Shown here: positions 28,201-35,670 of the stretch, one piece after another
Layout: every line of letters begins with the position of its first letter
Position numbering within the stretch: position 1 is the stretch's first letter
NCBI GenBank assembly: GCA_963677085.2
Contig: CAXXFH010000004.1
Location: 434,001-498,000 of the forward strand
Source: G963677085 sp963677085
GTDB lineage: Bacteria > Planctomycetota > Planctomycetia > Pirellulales > Thermoguttaceae
Reading direction: 5' to 3'
Length of the DNA: 64,000 nucleotides
Program-made: the position numbers and the translations under genes
Notes under the pieces: generated by a model
What the model was told of the DNA's origin: nothing
Seen by the model: the letters and a program-made list of their open reading frames with translations, nothing else
Databases searched by the model: none

Positions 28201-30169
28201 TTTGACGATAGAGGCCTTCTTTGATCCCAGTCAGGGAGACGTCAGCTTCGTATTGGTTGACCCGGAAGGCAACACGGTGGGAACCTCGTCCACGTCGGAC
28301 GGTTACGTGCGACTCGACGCCGTGGTCGAAGCCGGCGACATGTACGAGGTGCTGGCCGTTGGTGCCAATTCGAGTGTCGATTTCCGCGTGACCAACTTAC
28401 TCAGCGAGTCGGGCGATCAGGCGATACTGCACGGTTCGTCCGGCAACGATAGTTTCTTCCTCAACCTGGCCTCAACCTACTATGTGAAGATCAACGGCGT
28501 CAACTACGAGATGGCGGCGTGGCAGATCAACGATATTCGAATTGAAGGCAACGGCGGCAACGATACGGCCGAAGTGGTTGGTTCGAAGTACAACGATACG
28601 GCCACCTTCTGGCCCACCTCGGCCGAGTTGGTAGGCGAAGGGCATCATGTCCAGGTGGTTGACGTCGCACAAATCGCGCTGCGGGGCGGCGGCGGTATCG
28701 ACACGGCCTATTTCTACGATTCGGCCGGCGACGACGAATTCGTCGCCACGTCGGCCTACGGCTCGCTCAGCGGCGACGGCTACTACAACCAGGCCCGATG
28801 GTTCAACTACCTCTATGCCTACGCTAGCGAAGGCGTCGACGGCGCCAAACTCTACGACTCGTCCGGCGACGACGTGTTCGTGGCCACGCCCGAATACGGC
28901 GGCCTCTCGGGCGAGGGATTCAATAATCGTGTGGAAGGATTCGACGGCGTCTACGCCTACTCGACGCTCGGCGGCGAGGATGTCGCCCGGTTCTACGACT
29001 CGGCGGGCGACGACATCTTCTACATCGATCCGATCCAGGCGGCCATGTACGCCGACACGTACTACAACCGGGCCAAGTTCTTCTCTTCGGTCTACGGCTA
29101 CGCGACTGAAGGCGGTGCCGACCGAGCCGAGCTGTTCGACTCGGCGGGCGACGACCACCTTACCGCTTCGCCCGGCGACGTAATCCTCTCCGGCGACGGT
29201 TATACCAGCCAGGCAAAACACTTCGAGGTGACCATCGCGCGGTCGAATTCCGGCGGCAACGACACGGCCGAACTCTACGATACCGAGGGCGACGACTCGC
29301 TCGTCACGACGTCGTATAGCGCCTGGATCAGCGGCGAGGGTTACTCGAACGACGCCCGAGGTTTCGACACAACCTATGTCTATGCCACTGAAGGCAACGA
29401 TACCGCTACGTTCTACGATTCGGCGGGCAACGATGTCTTTGTGGCAACGCCGCAAACGGCCAGCATGCAAGGAAGCTCGTTCCTTAATTGGGCCAGTAAC
29501 TTCGACGCCGTGTTGGCTTATGCCACGGCCGGCGGTGTCGATGCGGCCAAACTCTACGATTCGGCTGGCGACGATATCTTCATCGGCACGGACACCTACG
29601 GCACGCTCTACGGCGAAGGCTATTACAATCGTGCCAAAAACTTCGATGCCGTGTATGCCTTTGCCACGGCCGGCGGCAACGACACGGCCGAACTGTACGA
29701 CTCGGTGGGCAACGATACGTTCTACACCGACGCCAACCAAGCCGCTCTCTACGGAGACGGCTTCTACAATCGGGCGAAGTTCTTCGACGCCGTCCATGCC
29801 TACGCCGAGTCGGGCGGACACGACATCATTGAGTTCAACGGCTCGACCGGCGACGACGATCTCTATGCCACGCCGACCTACGCCCGTTTTTCGGGAAGCA
29901 GCTTCTACTATGAAGCCGACCAGTTCGAGGAAATGCAGGCCACCGGCGGGGGCGGAAACGATCGGGCCGTACTGATCGACTCGGAACTGATTGACTACCT
30001 GGAAGCCGAGTCGAATTGGGCACGCCTGACGAACTCCGACCTGGGCTTCCTGCTCTCCGTGACCGACTTCGCTGAAGTAACCGTCCGATCGAACCACGGC
30101 CCCGACCTGAAGAGCATCGCGGCCGCCGTCGACTTCCTGCTGTTGGAAGGGACCTGGAAGTCGCCTTAG
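22217..30169 (+). CDS. Giant modular surface protein: propeller, 16 Ig/cadherin-like repeats, GDD repeats
   Basis: A 2650-residue protein. It opens MSHWRSLRLEHLEDRHLLS, matching the planctomycete 'LExRxLLS' leader type rather than a conventional signal peptide. Residues about 50-400 contain seven repeats of about 55 residues with GNFVITWSS and VYARRFD, which suggest a seven-bladed propeller. About 408-1955 hold 16 repeats of about 97 residues of the He_PIG/cadherin-like type (APV..I.DQTI.EG...GAP.GA.ID..TG.FTWTPTE.QGPGTY.ITV). About 1960-2640 are a Thr/Asp/Gly-rich domain followed by about ten 46-residue repeats with YDSAGDD. The last part is VDFLLLEGTWKSP. Presumed secreted and cell-surface attached, perhaps an adhesin or matrix protein. 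It lies beside an exopolysaccharide cluster. Confidence 0.93.
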   Translation: MSHWRSLRLEHLEDRHLLSLSPLDIEFSVGSTLDGIQNLSEPSRAPAMAADAAGNYVLVWSVDQDDGNGYDVYAQRFNSAGSQLSNAFQVNTTEAGDQKFGSVACDDAGNFVITWSSAKQDHDGYGVYARRYDSSGKALDDEFRVNTTIENNQDFSAVAVAADGHFVITWTSQDQDGNGTGIYGQLYAFDGTATGEEFQVNSYTLSNQRYSNVAFDEQGNFIVTWSSYLQDDSSNAVIARRFNDQGEAQTDDFIVNTTTLGNQQFSSVVVDATGNFIVAWQGYDLTTGMWNVYLQRFDPLANPLGEEQVLGQGRFPTVTWGPNGDFIAAWETYDRLVSVPTDLVIQHFDQVGNLAGDPVVLSNYYGYDQEAPALAVADDRLLIFWASQVPEGAEVLALMATVSEVSQSNRAPVLTAVPSQRVVEGETLSLQLEAVDTDDPSDQLFFSLGSGAPEGLTIDSYTGLITWTPTEEQGPGVYSFEVLVMDDGTPPLGDATVVSISVEEGNQAPVLPTIIDYSIGEGDTVSFSAEATDADQPENTLVYTLKGNVPSGASIDPSTGEFNFTATENHGGQSYTITIQATDNGSPALSDTAEFTITVADTNTPPVLAAIDDQTIGEGNELSLLVTATDADDPPNTLTFLLDSGAPAGAAIDPESGLFTWTPSESQGPGTYEITVRVIDNGSPPLSDTATFQVTVTDVNSAPVFEPVDDQTIGEGESLWMTLKATDADVPANVLTFALDVSSPTGVTLDPQSGILVWTPTEEQGPGVYTITAYVYDDASPTAVDSISFDVTVEEVNQAPVFDAIEDQIIGEQQTLAFTITATDADSPANTLTYSLAPGAPTGTAIDSTTGEFTWTPSATTSLGTYDITVIVTDDGSPVLSDTATFQVSVVDANYPPQLSDISDQTAAEGELFTLTAVATDPDARGDTLTFSLDAGAPTGAAIDPTTGVFTWTPTEVQGGFTYEVTIRVTDDGLPNLSDAVTFSITVEETNQAPIIQAIGDQTITEGSLLALTVRASDPDDPANSFTYSLGAGAPAGAAINASSGLFTFTPTENQGPGTYSVTVRVTDDGSPAQTAVATFSIEVTEGNGAPSLEDIDNQYVLEGQTLSFSATASDPDTPANVLTFSLDAGAPAGATINPNTGLFSWTPTEAQGPGSYSITVRVTDDGDPALSDTTTFSIEVGEQNQPPVFEAVDDQTVGEGQTLSLTLRATDPDLPAATLTYSFLAAAPTGATLNSSTGVFRWTPAEGQVGTYTITVQVADDGNPALTDSMSFTVTVTETNSPPQLTPIEDQTVRQGETLSFLVEATDPDIPADQLTFSLDEAPQGATIDPVTGQFRWALGTNQPTGSYPVTIRVTDDGDPALSSTTSFTIVVNDVNYAPELVAIADKTVAEGSTLSFAVEASDPDTPPDLLSYRLLEGAPAGAAINPTTGVFTFTPTEAQGPGIYEVTVEVSDNVEPTAAVDTATFRIQVTEVNSAPVLAAIDDVEVQEGETLSLTASATDSDQPANTLSYSLASDAPDGMTIDSQTGQITWTPQEGQGPARYDITVRVSDNGSPQLTDETTFTVRVGEQNTPPVVESIADYVINEGETLGLTAVATDSDNPANQITFSLDAGAPAGAVINPQTGQFTWTPTEAQGPCTYEITVRATDDGFPAESGTATFTVTVIEVNTAPQLAAIGNQVVAEGKTLELTATVVDADLPAQQLTFSLESGAPEGATIDPTTGVLQFTPNEDQGGTNYEVTIRVDDDGSPALFDTVTFTISVGEINHPPEMPQVGDQTISEGQTLSLSFAASDPDGSSDAIVYSLAAGAPAGAVLDSSTGAFSWTPTEADGPGTYEITVRAADGGTPIAKSEQTITITVEEVNQAPVLAPIEDYSVVIGRTLTIATSAADGDQPANNLRYSLGSDAPEGATIDPITGVFSWTPPVTATSGNYEITVQVTDNGSPALTATQSFNVQLFGLTALGNVDWGRVDYLRFYNHDVLDGDRNTLQPAYDGRLTIEAFFDPSQGDVSFVLVDPEGNTVGTSSTSDGYVRLDAVVEAGDMYEVLAVGANSSVDFRVTNLLSESGDQAILHGSSGNDSFFLNLASTYYVKINGVNYEMAAWQINDIRIEGNGGNDTAEVVGSKYNDTATFWPTSAELVGEGHHVQVVDVAQIALRGGGGIDTAYFYDSAGDDEFVATSAYGSLSGDGYYNQARWFNYLYAYASEGVDGAKLYDSSGDDVFVATPEYGGLSGEGFNNRVEGFDGVYAYSTLGGEDVARFYDSAGDDIFYIDPIQAAMYADTYYNRAKFFSSVYGYATEGGADRAELFDSAGDDHLTASPGDVILSGDGYTSQAKHFEVTIARSNSGGNDTAELYDTEGDDSLVTTSYSAWISGEGYSNDARGFDTTYVYATEGNDTATFYDSAGNDVFVATPQTASMQGSSFLNWASNFDAVLAYATAGGVDAAKLYDSAGDDIFIGTDTYGTLYGEGYYNRAKNFDAVYAFATAGGNDTAELYDSVGNDTFYTDANQAALYGDGFYNRAKFFDAVHAYAESGGHDIIEFNGSTGDDDLYATPTYARFSGSSFYYEADQFEEMQATGGGGNDRAVLIDSELIDYLEAESNWARLTNSDLGFLLSVTDFAEVTVRSNHGPDLKSIAAAVDFLLLEGTWKSP

Positions 30170-30203
30170 TGCTGTGTTCAATCCCCGATTGTGGGTTGAG
30201 TGC

Positions 30204-30226
30204 CACTGGCTGCTTGCCAGCCAGTG
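30204..30226 (+). terminator. Perfect 9-bp hairpin between convergent genes
   Basis: CACTGGCTG pairs exactly with CAGCCAGTG around a CTTGC loop, in the 69-base gap between the giant protein and the convergent membrane protein gene. A matching TGCCACTGG core occurs in the wider GTGCCAC repeat family and a smaller relative (CACTGGC-TCT-GCCAGTG) lies at about 51690. It is likely a bidirectional terminator; there is no T-tract. Confidence 0.5.
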
Positions 30227-30238
30227 CTTCAACGGACT

Positions 30239-31708
30239 TCACCAGTGCCAACCCGCCACCGTCTGCATGAACACTGCTTGGCCGAAAACGAGCCACAGCA
30301 GCGGTCGCAGGCTTACCCCACGACGTATTTGGACCTGTAAATACACGGCCACGGGCAGCAGGAGATAAGGATAAATAAACAGACACGCTCGGGCCGTCTC
30401 CCCAGTGCGAAACGCTCCCGTGAGGAACATGGCCAACAAGGTTCCCACCCCAAGGGCCGTGAGCTTCATCAAGTCGCGGTGTTCGTCGTTTGCACGCATC
30501 GCCCGCCAGCCTCGCACGGCCAACACCAACAGGAATGGGCCAAAGAAGACCGCCAACTCGGCCACGTTTTCCAGCCGAGTCATCACGTAGGTGACCGGTT
30601 CGCTCAGCGGTAGAAAGCCCTCGGGATTCTCCAGGACCGAGGCTGTGCGGAAGGCGGCCAAGTAGTCGAAGCCGGAAGCCAGGTAAATGCCCAAGTAGAC
30701 GGCTGCCACCAACGCGACGATGGTCGCACTGCGGCGAATCGTTCGACGTGCCCAAAGCTCGTAGCCGAACAGCACGGGCCCTAAGAACGTCGCACCAAAC
30801 GTAAGAAAAGAACTCGCTAACAAACAGGCGACCGCTCCGAGCACACTAATCCAGCCACGGTGATGCTGCAGGAAATAAACCGAGCCCAACAGGCCGGTTG
30901 CCACCACTGCATCGAGCGATGAGCAGTAATAAATCTCAACGGCCGGAACCAACAGCAGAAGCAACACGAGCTGATGAAGTGCCGGACGATCAAAGGTCGG
31001 GCCGAGCAGGCCGACCATAAAAAACGTCGTCAGCACCACGGCCACGATCGTCAGCACCACGGAAATCGCGGCCGAGTTACTAAGCAAACGATCCAGCCCA
31101 TAGAACAGCAGCACGGCGCCCGGCGGATGGGTACACGCGTGGATTCCAAGTTCCGGCTGGATCGCGTTGAATTGCTGCAGAAATGCGACGGCCGAGGTTA
31201 CGTGGGCCGCATCGGCGGCATACTGTTCCTCGCCCTCGTGAGGTCGCGCCCAGCCGTAGGCCGGGCCGTGAATGAGATTCGAGCCCAACACCAACACAAG
31301 GCCTACCACGGCCACTCGCCACCAGCCGCCGCTTGTGCACCAGTTTCGGTAGTGAACCACCACGGCAAACAGTGCCAAGACAGCCAGTGCGGTCAAGGTG
31401 TCGTACCACGGCGCGTGCGTGCCGGGCATCAGAGGCTTGCAGATGCTAAACGGCCACTTCAAGGGAATGTCGGCCGCGATGTCGAACCGCCGGCAAACGA
31501 ATGCCACCGCCTGTGCCGCCGCCCAAGCCACCGCAAAGGCCACCACAAACAGGCTCGAAATGGCCACGATCTCGCGCAGGCTGAACAATGATTCCGCGGT
31601 TTGTGTTTTCTGCGAATCGGTCAGACCGTGTGCGGTTCGTCGATCGTTCGACGAAACTCGCGACGGCGCATCGTGCGGCGATAGGGTTCTAGGCAGCGCG
31701 AGACTCAT
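30239..31708 (-). CDS. Polytopic membrane protein, possible GT-C-type glycosyltransferase
   Basis: A 489-residue protein with about ten hydrophobic helices, for example VVAFAVAWAAAQAVAFV and LTALAVLALFAVVVHY. A periplasmic-type loop HACTHPPGAVLLFYG recalls the THPPG-like loop of some GT-C and mannosyltransferase-like membrane enzymes. The GT-C DxD or DE signature after the first helix was not seen, so the call is tentative. The ATG at 31706-31708 overlaps the end of the aminotransferase gene by 20 bases; an ATG at 31738 is in frame too. It is the last gene of the polysaccharide operon and could build or export the polymer. Confidence 0.55.
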   Translation of the reverse strand: MSLALPRTLSPHDAPSRVSSNDRRTAHGLTDSQKTQTAESLFSLREIVAISSLFVVAFAVAWAAAQAVAFVCRRFDIAADIPLKWPFSICKPLMPGTHAPWYDTLTALAVLALFAVVVHYRNWCTSGGWWRVAVVGLVLVLGSNLIHGPAYGWARPHEGEEQYAADAAHVTSAVAFLQQFNAIQPELGIHACTHPPGAVLLFYGLDRLLSNSAAISVVLTIVAVVLTTFFMVGLLGPTFDRPALHQLVLLLLLVPAVEIYYCSSLDAVVATGLLGSVYFLQHHRGWISVLGAVACLLASSFLTFGATFLGPVLFGYELWARRTIRRSATIVALVAAVYLGIYLASGFDYLAAFRTASVLENPEGFLPLSEPVTYVMTRLENVAELAVFFGPFLLVLAVRGWRAMRANDEHRDLMKLTALGVGTLLAMFLTGAFRTGETARACLFIYPYLLLPVAVYLQVQIRRGVSLRPLLWLVFGQAVFMQTVAGWHW

Positions 31709-32939
31709 CGGCATAAACCTCGGTAGTCGCAGCGGCAACGACCTTCTCGATTGCCCGGGAGGTGTCGAGAATATGGCCCTCGTTGAGCGTGGGATGCACC
31801 TGAAACATGATGCTCGTTTCGCCTAGCGTGCGAGCCATCGGCAATCGGTGTTTCGGTACCAAGGCCGCCTCGACGTAGGCACCCTCACGGTAAATCTCCG
31901 GGCAAATCCCGCTACCACACGGGATACCTTCCGCTCGAATTGCTTCTACAATACGGTCTCGCGACCAGCCAGCGCGAAGGTACTCGGACCGGACAAATAC
32001 GTAGTACTTGTAATAGGCGTGCTCGACGTCGTCTGGCGGCAAGGTTACTCGTAGCGGTTCAAGTTGGCTGAGCCGATCGTTGAGCATCGAGGCGTACGCG
32101 CGACGTTGAGCAACCCATCGCTCCAGCTTCGGCAAAATGGTCCGACCGATGGCCGCCTGCATTTCGGTCATTCGGGCGTTGGTGCCGAACGACTCATGTA
32201 CGTAGCAAAATACACCGTGTGGATTGGGTTGCCCGAGCGCGCTCAGGCTCTTGCCATGGTCTTTGAAGCTCCAAAGGGCGTCGTAAACGGCCGGGTTGTT
32301 CGTGGTGACCAGACCGCCCTCGCCGCCGGTGGTCATAATCTTATCTTGGCAAAACGAAAAGGCCGCCACATGACCGAGCGATCCCACGGGCCGTCCTCGA
32401 TACGTCGCCCCGTGGGCCTGGGCACAATCCTCGATTACTTTCAGCCGATGGACGTCGGCCAAACGCATGATGGCGTCCATCTCACACGGCCAACCCGCCA
32501 GATGCACAGCCACAATCGCCTTCGTTCGCGGGCCTATCAGCGGCGCGATCGTATCGGCCGTGACGTTTTGGCTAACGGGATCGACGTCGGCAAACACGGG
32601 CACCGCCCCGCGCAGCACACAACAAGTGGCCGAAGCTACGAAACTGCGGCACGTGACGATCACTTCGTCGCCCGGTTCCACGCCCACGGCAGCCAAAGCC
32701 GCTTCGAGTGCCACGGTGCCGTTGGATACGGCCACGCCGTAGCGACATCCGACCCGTTCGGCGAACTCCTGCTCGAACTGTTTGCCCTGCGACCCGGTGT
32801 GGTAGTTCACCCGACCCGAAGCTAGCACTTCGGCAGCCGCTTGGATTTCATCCTGGGCAAACGACGGCCACGGTGCCCAATCCTCCGAGCGTACGGGCGT
32901 ACCGCCGTCGATGGCAAGTTTTGGTAAACGAAGGGGCAT
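31689..32939 (-). CDS. DegT/DnrJ/EryC1/StrS-family sugar aminotransferase
   Basis: A 416-residue PLP-dependent aminotransferase that makes amino sugars from nucleotide keto-sugars. The PLP lysine is Lys200 in FSFCQDKIMTTGGEGG. The cofactor motif VIEDCAQAHGA is at about 168-178. The conserved start SGRVNYHTGSQGKQFE is at about 41-56. The ATG at 32937-32939 was chosen from the MPLRLPKLAIDGGTPVRSED start typical of the family; longer frames give no extra homology. It lies in the polysaccharide cluster and implies an amino-sugar residue in the polymer. The preceding gene (HAD) is separated by a hairpin repeat. Confidence 0.94.
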   Translation of the reverse strand: MPLRLPKLAIDGGTPVRSEDWAPWPSFAQDEIQAAAEVLASGRVNYHTGSQGKQFEQEFAERVGCRYGVAVSNGTVALEAALAAVGVEPGDEVIVTCRSFVASATCCVLRGAVPVFADVDPVSQNVTADTIAPLIGPRTKAIVAVHLAGWPCEMDAIMRLADVHRLKVIEDCAQAHGATYRGRPVGSLGHVAAFSFCQDKIMTTGGEGGLVTTNNPAVYDALWSFKDHGKSLSALGQPNPHGVFCYVHESFGTNARMTEMQAAIGRTILPKLERWVAQRRAYASMLNDRLSQLEPLRVTLPPDDVEHAYYKYYVFVRSEYLRAGWSRDRIVEAIRAEGIPCGSGICPEIYREGAYVEAALVPKHRLPMARTLGETSIMFQVHPTLNEGHILDTSRAIEKVVAAATTEVYADESRAA

Positions 32940-33003
32940 GGATTCGTTGGTGCTGGGGATATCTTGTATAAAACCACGACCACTGGTCGCGCGGGTGGTA
33001 AAC

Positions 33004-33066
33004 GGGTGCCACGGGCAGCTTGCATGCCCGTGCTCAGCACTGGCTGACAAGCAGCCGGTGGCACCC
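33004..33066 (+). repeat. GGGTGCCAC-ended palindromic repeat
   Basis: GGGTGCCAC (33004-33012) pairs with GTGGCACCC (33058-33066). Inside are two smaller stems, GGGCA/TGCCC and GGCTG/CAGCC, so the transcript could fold as a three-arm structure. It lies between the aminotransferase and HAD genes. A degenerate relative is at 14493-14540 and others are listed with 3919-3994. Confidence 0.8.
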
Positions 33067-33156
33067 AGCCCGTCGGGCTATCGGCAGGGCACTTCGAGCG
33101 ACGAAGTGTAATCCGGCAGGGCCGCCGGGGTCCAGGCCATTCTCGGCCCGAAAAAC

Positions 33157-33846
33157 TCAGGTTTTGCACGCCAACAGGGCCAGAATTTCGTCGAACGACG
33201 CGATTTCCAGGTCGGGAGCATATTCGGCCGACTCGGGTTCTTCTTCGACGTGCAAGCCGTCGGCGTGGCGGATTCGGATCGAGGCCATGCCAGCACGTCG
33301 GGCTCCGAGGAAATCCTTGGCCGGGTTGTCGGCCACGTAGACGCTCGCTTCGGCCACCGTGCCGAGCCGCCGCAACACCTCGGCAAACGGCCGGGGACTC
33401 GGCTTCCAGGCGTCGCGTCCCAACTCGTCGGAGTAGACCACCGCATCGACCAGCGGCTCCAGTCCCAAAGCGACCGCCTTGCGACGTTGCACGTCGAGGG
33501 GGCCGTCCGTCACGACGCCCAGGCGGTGGGTGGTCGCCAGTTGTCGCAGCATTTCGGCAGCGCCGTCGTGGAAGGCGATTTGCGGCTGATGCTCGCGATA
33601 AGCCGCAACCATGGCCGGGATGTACTCTTGCGGCTCGATGTCGTGCGCCGCCAGCCACTGGTTGAATGTGTCGCCTCGCACGCCCGCGGCGAACAACTCG
33701 TGCAACTCGTCGTAGCTGCGCTCTTCGGGCAACCCCAGCACGGAGGCGGCCCAAGCGGCCACTGCCCGAAACCCGCTGAGCACGAATTGCCGCTCGGGAT
33801 AGAGTGTATCGTCGAGATCAAAGACGATGGTTTGCCATTTGCTCAC
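33157..33846 (-). CDS. HAD-superfamily hydrolase
   Basis: A 229-residue HAD hydrolase. Motif I is VFDLDDTLY (nucleophile Asp10, Asp12), motif II is VVTDG, the motif III Lys is in WKPSPRPF and motif IV is VYVADNPAKDFLGARRAGM. The cap domain after motif I is helical. Members are phosphatases acting on sugar phosphates and similar molecules. Its start overlaps the ATP-grasp gene by 29 bases, so the two are co-translated and may serve one pathway, such as making a modified sugar or acid for the polymer. Confidence 0.88.
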   Translation of the reverse strand: MSKWQTIVFDLDDTLYPERQFVLSGFRAVAAWAASVLGLPEERSYDELHELFAAGVRGDTFNQWLAAHDIEPQEYIPAMVAAYREHQPQIAFHDGAAEMLRQLATTHRLGVVTDGPLDVQRRKAVALGLEPLVDAVVYSDELGRDAWKPSPRPFAEVLRRLGTVAEASVYVADNPAKDFLGARRAGMASIRIRHADGLHVEEEPESAEYAPDLEIASFDEILALLACKT

Positions 33847-34813
33847 GATCGTCCTCGCTCAGGAACATCGAATCGTCGAAACGCGAAAGGTATAAGCCGC
33901 GTTGGTAGGAACCGATCGGGGGAATCGCGACCTCGATTCCCGCCACAGAGGCCAGCAACCACTCGGCCGAGTTGGCGCCGGCAGCGATTCCCAACGGCAG
34001 ACCGCCGCCCATTCGGGCGTTGATTTCGGTGAACTTCGGCAGCCCATCCTGCATCATGCACTGCACGGTGATCGGGCCGATCGCCGGCAGGACTCTGACG
34101 AGTTGGCCGCAGCCTTGGGCGATGGCGGCGTCGAACACCGTTTTGCCCACGATCACCTCACCCGCCCGAACGCGAATTCGCTGGCGAGAGACAATACCCA
34201 ACAAATCGCCGTTGAGGTCGCAGATCACGTCGCTGGTGATCTCCGGGCCTGGCAGATACTCCTGGACGATGGCGTTGGGAACATATTGCTTGAAGAAGTC
34301 CAATTCGCGGCCATTGTCCACGCGAAACGTCTTTTCCGACGCGCTGCCGTGCCGCGGTTTCACGAACAACGGGTATTCGATCCCTTGGTAGCCAATCTGC
34401 TCGGGCAGCCACGAACGAGGAGTCGGCAGGCCCAGTTTGTGGAACAGTCCGCAAGTCGCCCATTTGTCGGCCGCAATGGCTGCCGCCCGTTCGCTTACCA
34501 CGGCCACCCTCGCGCCGACTGCTTCGAGCGTTTGTCGATGAGCCGCCAGCACGGGAATATCGGGGTCGATCAGCGGAAAGATGGCCGCGACCTCTTCACG
34601 CTCAACGATCTTCTCAAGCGTGGGGATGAACTGCGGGTCGTTCAGTCGAGGAACAATATACGGACGATCAGCCAGACGCAACGCGGGAGCCAAAGGATCG
34701 ACGTCGATGGCCACGATCCGCCCGGGAATCCCCAACGTCTCGTACGCCTTGCGAAACGCTCGCAGAAGTTCAACGCGACGTCCCACACTGGTGAAGAGAA
34801 TGTTTGTGCTCAT
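33818..34813 (-). CDS. ATP-grasp ligase (carbamoyl-phosphate-synthase-like)
   Basis: A 331-residue ATP-grasp protein. N-terminal part: NILFTSVGRRVELLRAF. The fold is clear from the ATP-binding segment PLFVKPRHGSASEKTF, VQEYLPGPEITSDV, and the metal-binding FTEINARMGGG. ATP-grasp enzymes join a carboxylate to an amine or thiol via an acyl phosphate. Such genes are common in planctomycete and other exopolysaccharide clusters, usually next to a HAD hydrolase as here. It could attach an amino acid to a sugar, but that is inference. Confidence 0.88.
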   Translation of the reverse strand: MSTNILFTSVGRRVELLRAFRKAYETLGIPGRIVAIDVDPLAPALRLADRPYIVPRLNDPQFIPTLEKIVEREEVAAIFPLIDPDIPVLAAHRQTLEAVGARVAVVSERAAAIAADKWATCGLFHKLGLPTPRSWLPEQIGYQGIEYPLFVKPRHGSASEKTFRVDNGRELDFFKQYVPNAIVQEYLPGPEITSDVICDLNGDLLGIVSRQRIRVRAGEVIVGKTVFDAAIAQGCGQLVRVLPAIGPITVQCMMQDGLPKFTEINARMGGGLPLGIAAGANSAEWLLASVAGIEVAIPPIGSYQRGLYLSRFDDSMFLSEDDREQMANHRL

Positions 34814-34875
34814 GGACTATCGGAAGTCGGAGGTTGAAAGTCGGAATGACCAATGAAGCACCAAATCACAAATCC

Positions 34876-35484
34876 CTATCCACTACCGAAAAATTCCGGC
34901 ATCGTGGCGTCGCCTGCGTGGCTGATGCCCTCGGGACGGATTACTCGCCAGAAAGTCAACCATAACACGCGCAGATCGACGGCGAGGCTCTGGTGATCGA
35001 CGTACCACACGTCGAGCCGGAATTTTTCTTCCCACGACAAGGCGTTGCGCCCATGGACTTGGGCCCAACCGGTAATGCCCGGCTTCACCTCGTGGCGCCG
35101 CGCCTGCTCCGCAGTGTAACGATCCAGGTACCGAACCAACAGCGGGCGAGGGCCGACCAAGCTCATGTCGCCACGCAACACGTTGAGCAACTGCGGCAGT
35201 TCGTCGAGACTCGTACGTCGCAACAGCCGGCCCAAGCGAGTCAACCGCTGGGCATCGTTTATCGGTTGATTGTCAAGCGACTGGCCATCACGCCCGGTGG
35301 CCTCGCGCATGGTGCGGAACTTCAATAACGTAAACCGGCGACCAAGATAACCGGCCCGGGCTTGCCGAAACAACACCGGGCGGCCCATCACCAGGGCAAT
35401 GGCCACGGCCACAGCCAACATCACGGGCGCAGCAACCACTAGCAACAACAGAGCAACGATAATGTCGATCGTTCGTTTCAACAT
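34876..35484 (-). CDS. Initiating sugar transferase (undecaprenyl-phosphate phosphosugar transferase)
   Basis: A 202-residue membrane-associated enzyme of the bacterial sugar transferase family (WcaJ/PglC type). It starts polymer repeat-unit synthesis by moving a phosphosugar onto the lipid carrier. One hydrophobic N-terminal helix (IDIIVALLLLVVAAPVMLAV) precedes the catalytic part with FRQARAGY, FTLLKFRTM, SLDELPQLLNVLRGDMSLVG and KPGITGWAQVHGRN. The ATG at 35482-35484 was chosen; the frame upstream enters a dispersed repeat. Only the C-terminal catalytic type is present, without the N-terminal helices of large WcaJ proteins. Confidence 0.95.
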   Translation of the reverse strand: MLKRTIDIIVALLLLVVAAPVMLAVAVAIALVMGRPVLFRQARAGYLGRRFTLLKFRTMREATGRDGQSLDNQPINDAQRLTRLGRLLRRTSLDELPQLLNVLRGDMSLVGPRPLLVRYLDRYTAEQARRHEVKPGITGWAQVHGRNALSWEEKFRLDVWYVDHQSLAVDLRVLWLTFWRVIRPEGISHAGDATMPEFFGSG

Positions 35485-35516
35485 GGCATCATGTAAACAC
35501 TCGTGTAACCACTCGT

Positions 35517-35659
35517 ACCCTCGCCCGCTCGGCGGGAGAGGGTGGCGGCGAAGCCGCCGGGTGAGGGTGGGTTGTAGCGGCGAACGCATTGTTTTCGGGA
35601 AGATGCTTATTGCGAAAGTCCCCTCACCCCCGGCCCCTCTCCCCGAAGGGCGAGGGGAG
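35517..35659 (-). repeat. Composite CCCTCACC/GGGAGAGG repeat, copy B
   Basis: Inverted copy of the element at 17122-17265, with the same two palindromic modules in the same order and a partly similar spacer (CGCCGCTACAACCCACCCTC on the minus strand). It lies between a glycosyltransferase and the initiating sugar transferase in the same operon, so both copies sit within operons. Confidence 0.8.
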
Positions 35660-35670
35660 AATGTTTTTCG

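Noticed and set aside
31689..31738. Similar starts MPLRLP in the membrane protein's long frame and the aminotransferase as sign of duplication
   Set aside because: The DNA differs in codons and the similarity stops after six residues; the upstream start of the membrane protein is also not preferred.
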